This document shows, piece after piece, positions 18,401-26,542 of a stretch of 64,000 bases of DNA; positions within the stretch are counted from its first letter, which is position 1, and each line of letters opens with the position of its first letter. The DNA comes from Melittangium boletus DSM 14713. GTDB lineage: Bacteria; Myxococcota; Myxococcia; Myxococcales; Myxococcaceae. Where the stretch lies: positions 2,666,292-2,730,291 of the forward strand of contig NZ_CP022163.1 in NCBI RefSeq assembly GCF_002305855.1, in the 5' to 3' direction. The notes beneath the pieces are model-generated. The model was given only the letters and a program-made list of their open reading frames with translations. It did no database searches and was not told where the DNA came from. The position numbers and the translations under genes are program-made.

Positions 18401-19173
18401 ACACGAGCCTCATCGACGAGGCCCTGTCCACGGAGATGGGGGCGGTGCGCGAGCTGGTGTCGCTCGGACTCAAGGTGCGCACGGACAACCGGCTCAAGGT
18501 GCGCCAGCCGCTCTCGCGCGTGGACGTGGTGCTCGCGCGGCGGGAGCTGCAGGAGCGCGTGGCCGTCTATGAGCACCTGCTCTCCGACGAGCTGAACGTG
18601 CACGCGGTGCGCTTCCTCGAGGCGGGCCAGGAGGCGGACGTGGTGCGCTACAAGGTCCGGCCGAACCTGCGCGCCATGGGCAGCCGCCTGGGCCCCAAGC
18701 TCGCGCCGGTGCGCAAGGCCTTCGACGCCGCCGACAGCCGGCTGCTCCAGGGCGAGCTGGCCCGCGAGGGCAAGGTGGCGCTCACCGTGGGCGGCGAGGC
18801 CATGGTCTTCCCGGCCGAGGAGCTGGAAGTGCTCGTGGAAGCCAACGCGGGCTACGCGGCGGCGGGCTCGGGCGTGGGCGTGGTGGTGCTCCACACCGAG
18901 CTGACGGAAGCGCTCGTGGACGAGGGCCTGGTGCGCGAGCTGCTCGCGCGGGTGCAGGCGGCGCGCAAGGACCTGGCGCTCGGCTACACGGACCGCATCC
19001 GCCTGTGGGTGGACGGAGACGCGCGCGTGCGCAAGGTGACCCAGGAAGCGCGAGAGCTCATCTCCCGGGAAACGCTCACCACGGAGCTGCACGTGGGCCC
19101 CGAGGGCTTCACCTCCGAGGAGGAAGTGAACCTCAACGGACTGCCCGCGCGCGTGCGCGTCGAGCGGGCCTGA
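15439..19173 (+). CDS. ileS: Isoleucyl-tRNA synthetase (type 2-like)
   Basis: Class I aminoacyl-tRNA synthetase that charges tRNA-Ile, 1244 residues. The HIGH motif is HNGH (61-64). The following segment has GWDTHGLPVE, the wording typical of type 2 (eukaryote-like) enzymes rather than GWDCHGLPIE of type 1. The editing domain CP1 is present (WTTTPWTLPSN and GTGIVHIAPAFGEDD). The KMSKS loop reads KESKSKGN (660-667), with Glu in place of Met. About 113 extra residues (677-789) sit between this loop and the GADAFRWFF helix. The anticodon-binding domain (DALSNWYLRRSRERFW) is intact. The start at 15439 was chosen because MSSPAPLFTSVP fits the family; no strong ribosome site is visible. Confidence 0.95.
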   Translation: MSSPAPLFTSVPAELDFPADERRVLAFWKERRIFERTLQGRDDAPGFVFYEGPPTANGLPHNGHVLTRVIKDLFPRYKSLRGYRVPRKAGWDTHGLPVEVEVEKELRIHGKAEIERYGVEPFTERCIESVFRYTSEWERLTERIGFWVDLQDAYVTYHRGYVESVWWALAELYRKGLLYRGHKIVWWWPQGGTALSSGEVGMGYRTVDDPSAYVALPLRDTPDTALLIWTTTPWTLPSNMYAAVNPTVDYVTVDAGERKLILAAALREELAKKLKKDLPVLATHKGAELVGRRYLPPYDVYVQRVGDTQLPLAQGGTEAPAWRVIGADFVTLSSGTGIVHIAPAFGEDDYEAFRRERARFADPSALEMFCAIRPDGTFGEDFPSLTGRFVKDADKDIQRELKERGRMLLIEQYRHEYPFCWRADDDPLIQFARPAWYIRTTSVKDKAIENNRQVNWVPEHIKEGRFGDFLANNVDWALSRERYWGTALPLWVNTETGEVEAHASLESLRAQPGSTLAAVEAELKAFLAKKPDSAGAEHLIVHKPWIDKVTYEKPGTPGRFVRVPEVVDVWFDSGCMPFAQWGYPHAPGSHEKFTRAFPADFISEAIDQTRGWFYSLLMISTLVFDEETQRRQGITPPRDFPLPYKNCIVLGHVSDKEGKKESKSKGNYTPPEIILDEVRMDFAVLDDARAGVPGVPGEALIAREDLEGLDLQEGARLQVFRQDAPERALTLTVKVHKKLKRRVVLLAAKDLEALGVKPSARGADVMPVEVPRLPPTERVVLKDPASKAPGADAFRWFFFAASPTWSNTRHSLSNVRLLQKDFQVKLRNVYSFFTIYANIDGFSPALGNPDATEAPWRAIQKSTGWRPPAERPVLDRWILSEVQLALRDVTRALDAYQVYEAAQRMVALVDALSNWYLRRSRERFWAPGLEADKRDAYFTLYEVLTTLTSLSAPFTPFFAEEMWGNLVRQPWPQSQPESVHLGRFPEPDTSLIDEALSTEMGAVRELVSLGLKVRTDNRLKVRQPLSRVDVVLARRELQERVAVYEHLLSDELNVHAVRFLEAGQEADVVRYKVRPNLRAMGSRLGPKLAPVRKAFDAADSRLLQGELAREGKVALTVGGEAMVFPAEELEVLVEANAGYAAAGSGVGVVVLHTELTEALVDEGLVRELLARVQAARKDLALGYTDRIRLWVDGDARVRKVTQEARELISRETLTTELHVGPEGFTSEEEVNLNGLPARVRVERA

Positions 19174-19184
19174 GCCTGCACCCC

Positions 19185-19706
19185 ATGCCCGGACCCGCTC
19201 CCCTTCCCTGGTTCGCCTTCTCCCTGTCCCTCGCGCCCGGAGGGGTGCGTGAACGGCTCCAGGGAGTGCTCCCGCCCGCCGTGCCCGAGGGCGAGGTGGC
19301 CGAGGCGTTGGACGTGGAGCTCGTCCACGACGTGCTGGCGCCGGAGTGGGAAGGCCGGGTGGCGAGGCTGGTGGACACCCCCGGCCGGCGCGTCATCGGT
19401 CGCCTGCGCGCCGTCCCCGCTCCCCTCTGGCCCCAGGTGGCGGCGCTGGAGGAACGGCTGGCGCTGGCCACCCACGAGCGTCCCCTGCGGGTCCGCACGG
19501 CCTCTGGCGCCCTCGTCTCCGCGCGGGCCTTCACGCCCCCCGCGCCGGCCCGCCCCGCCGTGGGGCCCGTGAGCGAATCGTTCCTGGTGGCCCTGGCACG
19601 GGCCGCCGAGTCCGCGAAGCTGCCCGCCGACTACGTGACGCGGCTCCAGGCCGAGGCCCAGCTCGTCCAGACCATCCAGCGCGCCCAGGCCCAGCGACTG
19701 CGCTGA
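19185..19706 (+). CDS. Protein of unknown function
   Basis: Protein of 173 residues, 11 nt after ileS on the same strand and so probably co-transcribed. I do not recognise the family with confidence. The first 120 residues have a beta-rich pattern with a segment (GRVARLVDTPGRRVIGRLRAVPAPLWPQ split over about 57-85) that vaguely resembles gamma-glutamylcyclotransferase-like folds, but the FAYGSN signature is replaced by WFAFSLSL. The C-terminal 45 residues are helical and charged. The start at 19185 was preferred because earlier starts lie within ileS. Confidence 0.6.
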   Translation: MPGPAPLPWFAFSLSLAPGGVRERLQGVLPPAVPEGEVAEALDVELVHDVLAPEWEGRVARLVDTPGRRVIGRLRAVPAPLWPQVAALEERLALATHERPLRVRTASGALVSARAFTPPAPARPAVGPVSESFLVALARAAESAKLPADYVTRLQAEAQLVQTIQRAQAQRLR

Positions 19707-19803
19707 ACCCGCCGGATTCGACACACCGCGTCCTTTCGGGAGCAACTTTCCGTTATCAAGGGACGAGAATTCCGAACACCCCCTCCCATGGAAGGCCGAC
19801 TGG

Positions 19804-21189
19804 ATGCAGATCCGCCCCCCCAGCCCGTCGCTCGTGCCGCCCCGAGAAGCCTCCGTGAAGGTGGGAAACACCGTGTCCGCCTCCGGTGGGAGCTGGGCGC
19901 GGGCCGCCGAGAAGGAAGTGCCCATCGCGGACCTCCAGAAGAAGTTCGGCTGGACGGAGGGCAGCTGGCAGGCGGACCTGCTGCGCGCGGCGGATGGAGC
20001 GGCCACCTCGCCGGGCGAGCGCCGGGGCAACGGGGGCGTGTCCGCGGCGGAAGTGGAGCGCTACCTGGCCCAACCGGATGACGCGCGCTTCCTCACCTCG
20101 GCGGCGCTGCAGAAGCAACGGGCGGCGCTGGAGGAGCGGCTGGCGGGAGGCGCCCAGGCCGTCGCCGTGGATGGCTTCGACAGCGACTGGCAGAACACGG
20201 TGGCCCAGCGCGCGGACACGCTCGCGGGCAACGGGGACGGACAGGTGTCGCGCACGGAGCTGAACGCCTTCCTGCTCGATGTGAAGGACGGGAAGGTGGA
20301 TGACACCGCCTGGATGCCGGATCAAAAGGAGGCCGTGTTCTCGAGCCGGCTCGCCGAGAGCGCGGGCGAGGCGGATCCCCTGCGTCCCCTGGGCGAGAGC
20401 GGCGGATTGTCCCTGGTGAAGGAGTACATGCGGACGACGATGGGCGAGGGCACGAATGTCCCCACCTTCGTGAGCTACCTGCTGTCCGCTGCGGACATCC
20501 AGGAGACGCCCGTGGAGGTGAACCGGAACAAGAGCCACTTCCAGCCGGATCCAGAGCTGGGAGCGGAGGGCGTGGTGGACTCGGACTACACGAACACGGG
20601 CTACGACCGGGGCCACATGAAGCCGGCGGACGACTCGCCCACGCAGGAGGCGATGGACGAGAGCCACCTGTTGAGCAACGTGGCGCCGCAGTACCCGGAC
20701 ATGAACCGGCAGACATGGCGCACGCTGGAGGCGGCGGTCAACGACCTGGTGGAATCCACGGGCGGCAAGGCCTCGATCATCACGGGCAACCTCTACCTGG
20801 ACGCCCAGGGCAAGCCGTTGCCGCTCGATGAGCAGGGCACCATGGGCGCCAACGCGCGCCGCATCTCCGTGCCCACGCATCAATTCAAGACGGTGCTGCT
20901 GGAGTTGCCCAATGGCAACCTGAGCATGTTCGCCTACATGGTGCCCAACGTGAAGGACGCCCCGACGAAGAAGGACGACATCACGCCCTTCCTCGATGCG
21001 GCGCGCACGTCGGTGGACCGGATCGAGGAACTGCTCGGACAGGACCTGTACGCGCAGTTGCCCGAGTCCGTGCAGGCGAAGCTGGAGTCGGACACCTCGG
21101 CGCGCGTGAGCTTCCGCGAAGCCAGCCTGTATGAAGCCGCGTCGCTCGTCTGGCCCCAGGGAGGAGCCAGGGGAAGCGACGCGTGGTGA
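19804..21189 (+). CDS. DNA/RNA non-specific endonuclease (NUC1/EndoG family)
   Basis: Nuclease of 461 residues. The catalytic motif DRGH (His271) with downstream ESHLLSNVAPQYPDMNRQTW matches the Serratia nuclease/EndoG beta-beta-alpha-metal family, including the metal-binding Asn. The first ~60 residues are Pro/Ala/Ser-rich with no Sec signal peptide. Residues about 140-160 contain GNGDGQVSRTEL, an EF-hand-like loop that may bind Ca2+. It probably degrades nucleic acids in prey, competitors or the medium, but the export route is unclear. Its stop overlaps the start of the following lipoprotein gene, so the two are coupled. Confidence 0.88.
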   Translation: MQIRPPSPSLVPPREASVKVGNTVSASGGSWARAAEKEVPIADLQKKFGWTEGSWQADLLRAADGAATSPGERRGNGGVSAAEVERYLAQPDDARFLTSAALQKQRAALEERLAGGAQAVAVDGFDSDWQNTVAQRADTLAGNGDGQVSRTELNAFLLDVKDGKVDDTAWMPDQKEAVFSSRLAESAGEADPLRPLGESGGLSLVKEYMRTTMGEGTNVPTFVSYLLSAADIQETPVEVNRNKSHFQPDPELGAEGVVDSDYTNTGYDRGHMKPADDSPTQEAMDESHLLSNVAPQYPDMNRQTWRTLEAAVNDLVESTGGKASIITGNLYLDAQGKPLPLDEQGTMGANARRISVPTHQFKTVLLELPNGNLSMFAYMVPNVKDAPTKKDDITPFLDAARTSVDRIEELLGQDLYAQLPESVQAKLESDTSARVSFREASLYEAASLVWPQGGARGSDAW

Positions 21190-22007
21190 GAGCGCCGGGC
21201 CTGCTCCTCCTCGTGGGGGTGATGGGGCTGAACGTGGGCTGCTGGGCGGACGAGCTGCAATGCACACCAGCCGACACCACCTACTCCTGTTGTGTGAAGC
21301 AACACCCCACGGCCCCCCAGTCCTGCGGAGCGAGCACGGCCGGGGCGGAAGCCGCCGCGCGCGGGGGCCTGTCGGGAACAAACGTGGTGGTCGGCACGCT
21401 CGTCGCCGCGGCGACGATTTCCTCCGATGACGAAGTCCTTCCCGCCAAGACCCAGGCCGCCGTGGAGAAGGTGCTGAGGGAGTGCGCGGTGAAGGCTCAC
21501 GAGGCCGTGAACCGCAAATACTTCAAAGGCGACCCGACTCCTGCGCAGTGCGCGGAAATCGTGGAACGGGATGCCAAAGGCACGGCCATTACCACGCGGG
21601 CAATGCAGCTGGGGAAACAGAAACACGTCGAGGCATTGGCCTGCGTATCGGACCTTCTCTCCAAATTCTTGTCGGGCCGGTTCAGCATGGAGCAGCGCTA
21701 CCGCCCCAATCCCACGACGCGGAACCTCGAACTGGTGAGCATTGAGCAATACCAGAAACTCTTGAGGGTAAATCAGGGCAAGGGGTTGAGAGGAACATTG
21801 GTGCCTGATGTCGTCATCCACTCGGGAGATCCCTTGAGAATCCAGATCGTCTACGACTTCAAATTCCCCTGCCTGCGACGCAATTCTCCCACGTGGACCG
21901 TCTATACACAGGCGGACCATCCCTACAGGGACAGAACGCAAGGGGACGTCTACGAAGAGTTTCTTGGACCGACACGCCGCGTCACCCCCTGGGAAATCGT
22001 TCGATGA
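21183..22007 (+). CDS. Putative lipoprotein toxin with PD-(D/E)xK-like nuclease end
   Basis: Protein of 274 residues. A hydrophobic N-terminus ends in LNVGC, an imperfect lipobox (Asn at -3), followed by a Cys-rich patch with SCCVK and a weak membrane-like stretch near 60-75. In the C-terminal 80 residues, VPDVVIH followed about 15 residues later by IVYDFKFPC fits the PD...(D/E)xK catalytic pattern of restriction-type nucleases. The next gene is a DUF3396 immunity protein that overlaps by ATGA, a typical toxin-immunity layout. G+C falls to roughly 50 percent around 21.7-21.8 kb, far below neighbours, a sign of recent transfer. The toxin role is inferred, not proven. Confidence 0.55.
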   Translation: MVRAPGLLLLVGVMGLNVGCWADELQCTPADTTYSCCVKQHPTAPQSCGASTAGAEAAARGGLSGTNVVVGTLVAAATISSDDEVLPAKTQAAVEKVLRECAVKAHEAVNRKYFKGDPTPAQCAEIVERDAKGTAITTRAMQLGKQKHVEALACVSDLLSKFLSGRFSMEQRYRPNPTTRNLELVSIEQYQKLLRVNQGKGLRGTLVPDVVIHSGDPLRIQIVYDFKFPCLRRNSPTWTVYTQADHPYRDRTQGDVYEEFLGPTRRVTPWEIVR

Positions 22008-22888
22008 AGCAAGCATATCCCCGCATTGGAGGCCATACACCGACCGGACTCCACATATTGAGAGATGGAATCATCCTCGCCTTCTTCATGAAACACCCAC
22101 ACCGGGAAATCGGACGGGCCGCGCTCGGTGCCTTCAATAACCACCTACAACACATAGGACCCGACAAGCTGAGACATTACACGGGCACAGAGGGATACCC
22201 CCTTCCGCTGGACGACATGGGCTTGAAATATGTTCAAGATCAATTCGTCGAAGACGAGGGATGTTTACTCCAACTATGGGAGCACGACGACAAGCTAGGA
22301 GGGTACCGGTTCGAATACCGAGGCCGAATGCTCGGCAAGCCCCAATACACCCACTGGCCCGACGCCACCAGCTGCGTGGCCTTCTGGCTGCCCACGGAGT
22401 ACCTGGAGGAAAAGGGCCCGGCGCGGGTAAAGGAACTCGCGCTCGCGTTGGCGCGGGAACTCCCCTTCAACACGGGCTACGTGAGCCCCGCCTTCAACGG
22501 GCTCATGGACATCGGAGCGGTGCATCCATTGATTCACGATTTGTGTTTCCGCTACCCGGGCCTGGACATCTTCGACAGTGAAGTGACGATGCGGCTCGGC
22601 ACCCGACCCAAAGGCGCCTACTGGCTGAACTTCTATGGCCAGCCTCTGCTCGGGCAACTGGGCGGCGCGGCGGGCCTGCGCGAACGGTTGACCCTGCCTG
22701 GAATCTCCGTCCAGGAATTGGAGGCGGACAAGGTGCTGGTGGAACTGGGAGAATGGCCCGAAGTGGATGGCGAGATGTCCGCCTACCGCCAACTAGCGCG
22801 AATACTGGAACCCCACCTCTACCAGGAGGGGAAACCTCACCTGCCTCCTGACGAGATGCGGCGCTGGGAGCGTCGCTTCCTCGACTGA
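22004..22888 (+). CDS. DUF3396 (type VI immunity family) protein
   Basis: Protein of 294 residues of the DUF3396 family, many members of which protect against effectors of type VI or related systems. Motifs include LPFNTGYVSPAFN, YPGLDI, YWLNFYGQPLL and the C-terminal MRRWERRFLD. The same layout recurs in the partial gene at the right edge of the window (63544-64000), with an identical last ten residues. No signal peptide, so cytoplasmic. The first half is low in G+C (about 55 percent in the lines from 22021 to 22200). The start codon overlaps the upstream putative toxin by 4 nt, making it the likely immunity partner. Confidence 0.8.
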   Translation: MKQAYPRIGGHTPTGLHILRDGIILAFFMKHPHREIGRAALGAFNNHLQHIGPDKLRHYTGTEGYPLPLDDMGLKYVQDQFVEDEGCLLQLWEHDDKLGGYRFEYRGRMLGKPQYTHWPDATSCVAFWLPTEYLEEKGPARVKELALALARELPFNTGYVSPAFNGLMDIGAVHPLIHDLCFRYPGLDIFDSEVTMRLGTRPKGAYWLNFYGQPLLGQLGGAAGLRERLTLPGISVQELEADKVLVELGEWPEVDGEMSAYRQLARILEPHLYQEGKPHLPPDEMRRWERRFLD

Positions 22889-22903
22889 GCGCCCAGTCTC
22901 CAA

Positions 22904-23800
22904 CTACGTCCCGCCGTCCAGGGTTCCTGGCGACAGAACACACGCGCCGTACTCGCCTCCCGTTGGAACGCAGACGGAGTCGGGAGCGCAATCCCCTGAC
23001 TCCATGGGCGAGCAAACCTCCCAGCACGTGCCATCCATGCAGGAGTGATAGTCAGGACAGCCCTTGGAGAACGAGCCCTCACCCTCGCAGGGCGACGCGC
23101 ACCACATCCAGGCCTCCCCGGGCCGGAAGGGGCGTGTCTGCACCTGGCAGCTCAGTCCCGGAGCACAGGGCTCGCGCTGACAGTCCTGCCCGTGCACCCG
23201 CGAGCACACCGACGCCCCCCCTTCCATCCGGACACACGCCTGGCCCTCGGGGCACGCGCGGCCCTCGCAGGTGGGAAGACACACGGGCCCGTCGGGGCCC
23301 TCTGGAGCACAGAAGAACCCCTCGGGGCATTCCCCCGTCAGCCACGAGCCACACCGCCGGCCACACCAGTCCGCGCACACGAGGTCGCGCTCGCACCCCT
23401 TTTCATCCCGCTCCCCCAGGCGCACGCAAGGCGCGCCCTCCGGCAGGAATCCCACGAACGTGCAGTAGCTCACCGCCACCTTCGCGCCCTCCTCCCGCAT
23501 GGGAATCCATCGGCAGACGGTCGTGGGCGGACAGTCCGAATCCGTGGTGCAATCACTGCCCACGCAGACGTTGGCCCGTCTGGTGGAGTCATACGCGCAC
23601 GCCAGGGACGCGTCGCAGTCCGCGGAACTCTCGCACCGGTGCATGAAGGTGGGCAGGGCCCAGAGTTCGTCGACCGGAAGCCTGGGTAGCCGCCGCCAAC
23701 CCGATGCCTCGGGCGGCGCGGAGCGAATCCATAACAGGCCCACGACGGGCAGCGTCAACAGCACGCCCACGACCACGCCCACCCAACCCCGTCCGCTCAC
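22904..23800 (-). CDS. Cysteine-rich single-pass membrane protein
   Basis: Protein of 298 residues with one N-terminal membrane helix (GVVVGVLLTLPVVGLLWI, about 8-25) and an outer domain with more than 30 Cys. The spacing (CESSADCDASLAC, CTTDSDCPPTTVC, CEGRACPEGQAC, CMDGTCWEVC) resembles EGF/EB-like disulfide modules common in myxobacterial surface proteins. The true start is the GTG at 23800, which overlaps the ABC ATPase stop as GTGA and couples translation. It is thus part of the MoxR/ABC run, perhaps as its periplasmic sensor or client. Confidence 0.75.
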   Translation of the reverse strand: MSGRGWVGVVVGVLLTLPVVGLLWIRSAPPEASGWRRLPRLPVDELWALPTFMHRCESSADCDASLACAYDSTRRANVCVGSDCTTDSDCPPTTVCRWIPMREEGAKVAVSYCTFVGFLPEGAPCVRLGERDEKGCERDLVCADWCGRRCGSWLTGECPEGFFCAPEGPDGPVCLPTCEGRACPEGQACVRMEGGASVCSRVHGQDCQREPCAPGLSCQVQTRPFRPGEAWMWCASPCEGEGSFSKGCPDYHSCMDGTCWEVCSPMESGDCAPDSVCVPTGGEYGACVLSPGTLDGGT

Positions 23801-24774
23801 CCCACCCTTCCCTTCGTCACGTGCATGAAGGCGTCCTCCAGGTTGCGCTCCCGATGGCCAAAGGCACACACCGGCACGCCCGCTCCCACGAGCACCGCCA
23901 GCAGTTGCGCCGCCGCTTCGTCCATCCAAGCCGCCTTCGCGCCCTCGTGCTCCAGCCGCACGCGCAGCGCGTCGCCCTCGCGAGTCACCTCCTTCACCCG
24001 GGGCTGCTCCAACAACAGCCGCTCGGTGCGCGCCCAGACCGCCTCGCCCTCCGCGCCCGGGAAGAGGCGCACGGACAACTCCGCCACCACCGTGCCCGCC
24101 GCCTGCGCCAGCAGGTCCGCCACCCGGCCCGTGGCCAGCAGCCGTCCCTGTTCGATGATGGCGCAGGTGTCGCAGATCTCCGCCAGCTCCGTGAGGATGT
24201 GACTGGAGATGAGCACCGCCTTGCCCTGATCCGCCAGGGCGCGCAGCAGCTCGCGCAGCTCGATGCGGGCGCGAGGGTCCAGACCATCCGCCGGCTCATC
24301 GAGGATGAGCAGCTTCGGGTCGTGCAGGAGTGTGCGCCCGAGCGCCACGCGCTGCTTCATCCCCTTGGAGAGCGAGTTCGTGGGCTTGTGGGAGAGGGGC
24401 CCCAGGCCCGTGAAGTCCATCACCGACGCCAGGCGCCGCTGGCGCGCGGAGCCCCGCAGGCCGTAGGCACGCGCGAAGAAGTCGAGGAACTCGAGCACCG
24501 TCACATCCTCGTAGGTGCCGTAGCGATCCGGCATGTAGCCGATGAGGGGACGGACCTGATCCGGCCTGTCCACGAGCGAGTACCCCTCCAGCATCACCTC
24601 GCCCGCGGTGGGCGTGTCCAGCGTGGCGAGGATGCGCATGGTGGTGCTCTTGCCCGCGCCATTGGGCCCGATGAAGCCCAGGATGGTGCCCGCCTCCAGC
24701 TCGAAGGACACGTTGTCCACGGCGCGCAGCTCCCCGAAGTCGCGCCGCAGTCCCTTCACCTCCAGCAGGCTCAT
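23797..24774 (-). CDS. ABC transporter ATP-binding protein
   Basis: ATPase subunit of 325 residues. Walker A is GPNGAGKSTT, the signature is LSKGMKQRVALGR, and Walker B is LLILDEPADGLDP. The C-terminal ~100 residues form the extension seen in NatA/CcmA-like ATPases of ABC-2 transporters. The start at 24774 has a GAGGTG box. No permease gene is next to it; the nearest ABC-2-type permease on the same strand is at 13850-15355. It lies 25 nt after the preceding membrane-protein gene and overlaps the following Cys-rich gene. Confidence 0.93.
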   Translation of the reverse strand: MSLLEVKGLRRDFGELRAVDNVSFELEAGTILGFIGPNGAGKSTTMRILATLDTPTAGEVMLEGYSLVDRPDQVRPLIGYMPDRYGTYEDVTVLEFLDFFARAYGLRGSARQRRLASVMDFTGLGPLSHKPTNSLSKGMKQRVALGRTLLHDPKLLILDEPADGLDPRARIELRELLRALADQGKAVLISSHILTELAEICDTCAIIEQGRLLATGRVADLLAQAAGTVVAELSVRLFPGAEGEAVWARTERLLLEQPRVKEVTREGDALRVRLEHEGAKAAWMDEAAAQLLAVLVGAGVPVCAFGHRERNLEDAFMHVTKGRVG

Positions 24775-24799
24775 CCCAACACCTCGTGTCGCATACACG

Positions 24800-26542
24800 T
24801 CATGGCGCATCCACCCTGCCGCGCACCAGATGCAGCCCCTCGTGCAATTTCACCTCGAGCGCCGCCGTCGCCATGGCCGGGCCAGGGCCTCCCACCCGCG
24901 CGACGAAGCCGCCCTCGGGCAGGGGCGCCAGCAGCCCGGCCCTGACCTGGGGACCAAAGCGCGTCGCCGCCACCCCGGAGAAGTACATGTCGCCCGGCAG
25001 CGAGCTCTCCGACACTTCCGGTGTCACCCGGGACGCTTCCCCTTGCGCGCCATCGGCGAGCGGCGGCAGCTTCCACAGCGCATCCTCGAAGCGCACATAC
25101 CCCTCCACGATGGGTGCGCCGAGCGCGTTGAGCACCCGGGGGCCCTGGGCGCCCGGACCCACCGTGAGCCGGGCACGCGTGGGCAGGACCGCCAACTCTC
25201 CCCACTCGACATAGGTGCGCGGGGGCAGCAACCCCCCCATCACCCGCGTGCCCTGGGTCCAGTCTGTCTCCAGGGGAATCGCATCCCAGTACCGGGCGCC
25301 CAAGAGGACGCTCGAGGCGGGAAGCTGGAGGGCGCCGGGCTCCAGGTTGGCGTAATAGCCGCCGATGCCCGCCGTCAGGGTCCTGTCCCGGTCGCGATCC
25401 AGCCAGGTGACGCTGTAGCGAGCGGCATGGAGCGCGAAGCCCTCGACGAACACGGACCAGAGCACGATGGACAGACACGTGACGAACGACACCGAGGGCA
25501 CGGCGATGAGCAGCGCCACGGGTCCCTTGCGCCTGAGCAGCATGAGCCCACCGGGCCCCACCACCAACACGAAGAGGGTGATGAGCAACAAGAAGCGGCC
25601 CACCGGTGCCTGGACCCCGGGCAGCAGCGGCTCGAATGAGCCCGCCCACGAGGAGAAGGTGCTCCCCCACCGCCGCGAGGGCAGCGCGGGGTGGACGGCG
25701 CCGCGCTCCTGGTTGTTCTTGCCGGAATCGAGCCCGGTGGCGAGCAACTCGTCACCACAGGCTCCCGCCCGCTCGCACAGTCGCACCTGTCCGAGGGCAT
25801 AGGCGTGCGTGCCCGGGGAGGCGGCTCCGGAGAGCAGCGGCAGACGCCCGGCCGCGTCGCGAGGCGGCTGGAGCAGGACGAGCGTGCCGCCGGTGGCGGC
25901 ATAGGCCTCGAGGGTGCTCCAGACATCCGCGTGCAGCGCCGTGACATCTCCGGCCACCACGACCTGGGAGTAACCCGCGTAGGAGGCGAGCTCCCGCGGC
26001 GCGGTCTCCGGCGAGAGGAAGCGGACCGCGAACGGGCCCCGATCGTGGTGGACCAGTTCCGTCCCCGCCTCGAAGTCCTCGAGCGTCCCCACGACGAGCG
26101 AGGCGTCACTCCGCTCCAGCGTGTAGAAGGAAAAGACATGCGGGATCGGGTCGGGAGCCCGCACGCGGACCATGCCCCCTCGGATGGAAGCCGGCACCGG
26201 CAACCAGACCGAGACCATCCGATGGGGACCCACCTCGACCTCGCGCGTGACGACCTGCGCGGTGACTGGACTCGAGGCCTCGACCCCGAGCCGCACGAGC
26301 CGGGAAGCCGAGCCCGTGTTGTGGAGGCTCACCTCCACGGGGACATAGCCAGACACGGGCGCGAGCAGGCTGCTGGCCACGGAGATCCGCAGTCCATCGA
26401 AGGTCTCGCTCTCCGGAGAGCCCTGGACCTCTTGATAGGTGCGCGCGGGGACCTCGAACTCCTCGGCGGGCAGCGAGGTGGCTCGGGCGGCGCCTGCCCA
26501 CAGACCCAGGGCGATCAGCACGGCGCCCAGCCCCTCACGCAC
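24800..26542 (-). CDS. Membrane protein of the MoxR/ABC cluster
   Basis: Protein of 580 residues. It begins with a Sec-type signal peptide (GLGAVLIALGLWAGAARA) and has a large beta-rich periplasmic domain. Within it, ELASYAGYSQVVVAGDVTAL and GTLVLLQPPRD look like a Rossmann/DUF4350-type segment. Two to three membrane helices follow at about 360-425, then another beta-rich domain. No enzyme motif is recognised. The GTG start at 26542 overlaps the MoxR stop by 8 nt, which supports it over an upstream ATG. It is probably a structural part of the system formed with MoxR, the ABC ATPase and the VWA proteins. Confidence 0.75.
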   Translation of the reverse strand: MREGLGAVLIALGLWAGAARATSLPAEEFEVPARTYQEVQGSPESETFDGLRISVASSLLAPVSGYVPVEVSLHNTGSASRLVRLGVEASSPVTAQVVTREVEVGPHRMVSVWLPVPASIRGGMVRVRAPDPIPHVFSFYTLERSDASLVVGTLEDFEAGTELVHHDRGPFAVRFLSPETAPRELASYAGYSQVVVAGDVTALHADVWSTLEAYAATGGTLVLLQPPRDAAGRLPLLSGAASPGTHAYALGQVRLCERAGACGDELLATGLDSGKNNQERGAVHPALPSRRWGSTFSSWAGSFEPLLPGVQAPVGRFLLLITLFVLVVGPGGLMLLRRKGPVALLIAVPSVSFVTCLSIVLWSVFVEGFALHAARYSVTWLDRDRDRTLTAGIGGYYANLEPGALQLPASSVLLGARYWDAIPLETDWTQGTRVMGGLLPPRTYVEWGELAVLPTRARLTVGPGAQGPRVLNALGAPIVEGYVRFEDALWKLPPLADGAQGEASRVTPEVSESSLPGDMYFSGVAATRFGPQVRAGLLAPLPEGGFVARVGGPGPAMATAALEVKLHEGLHLVRGRVDAP

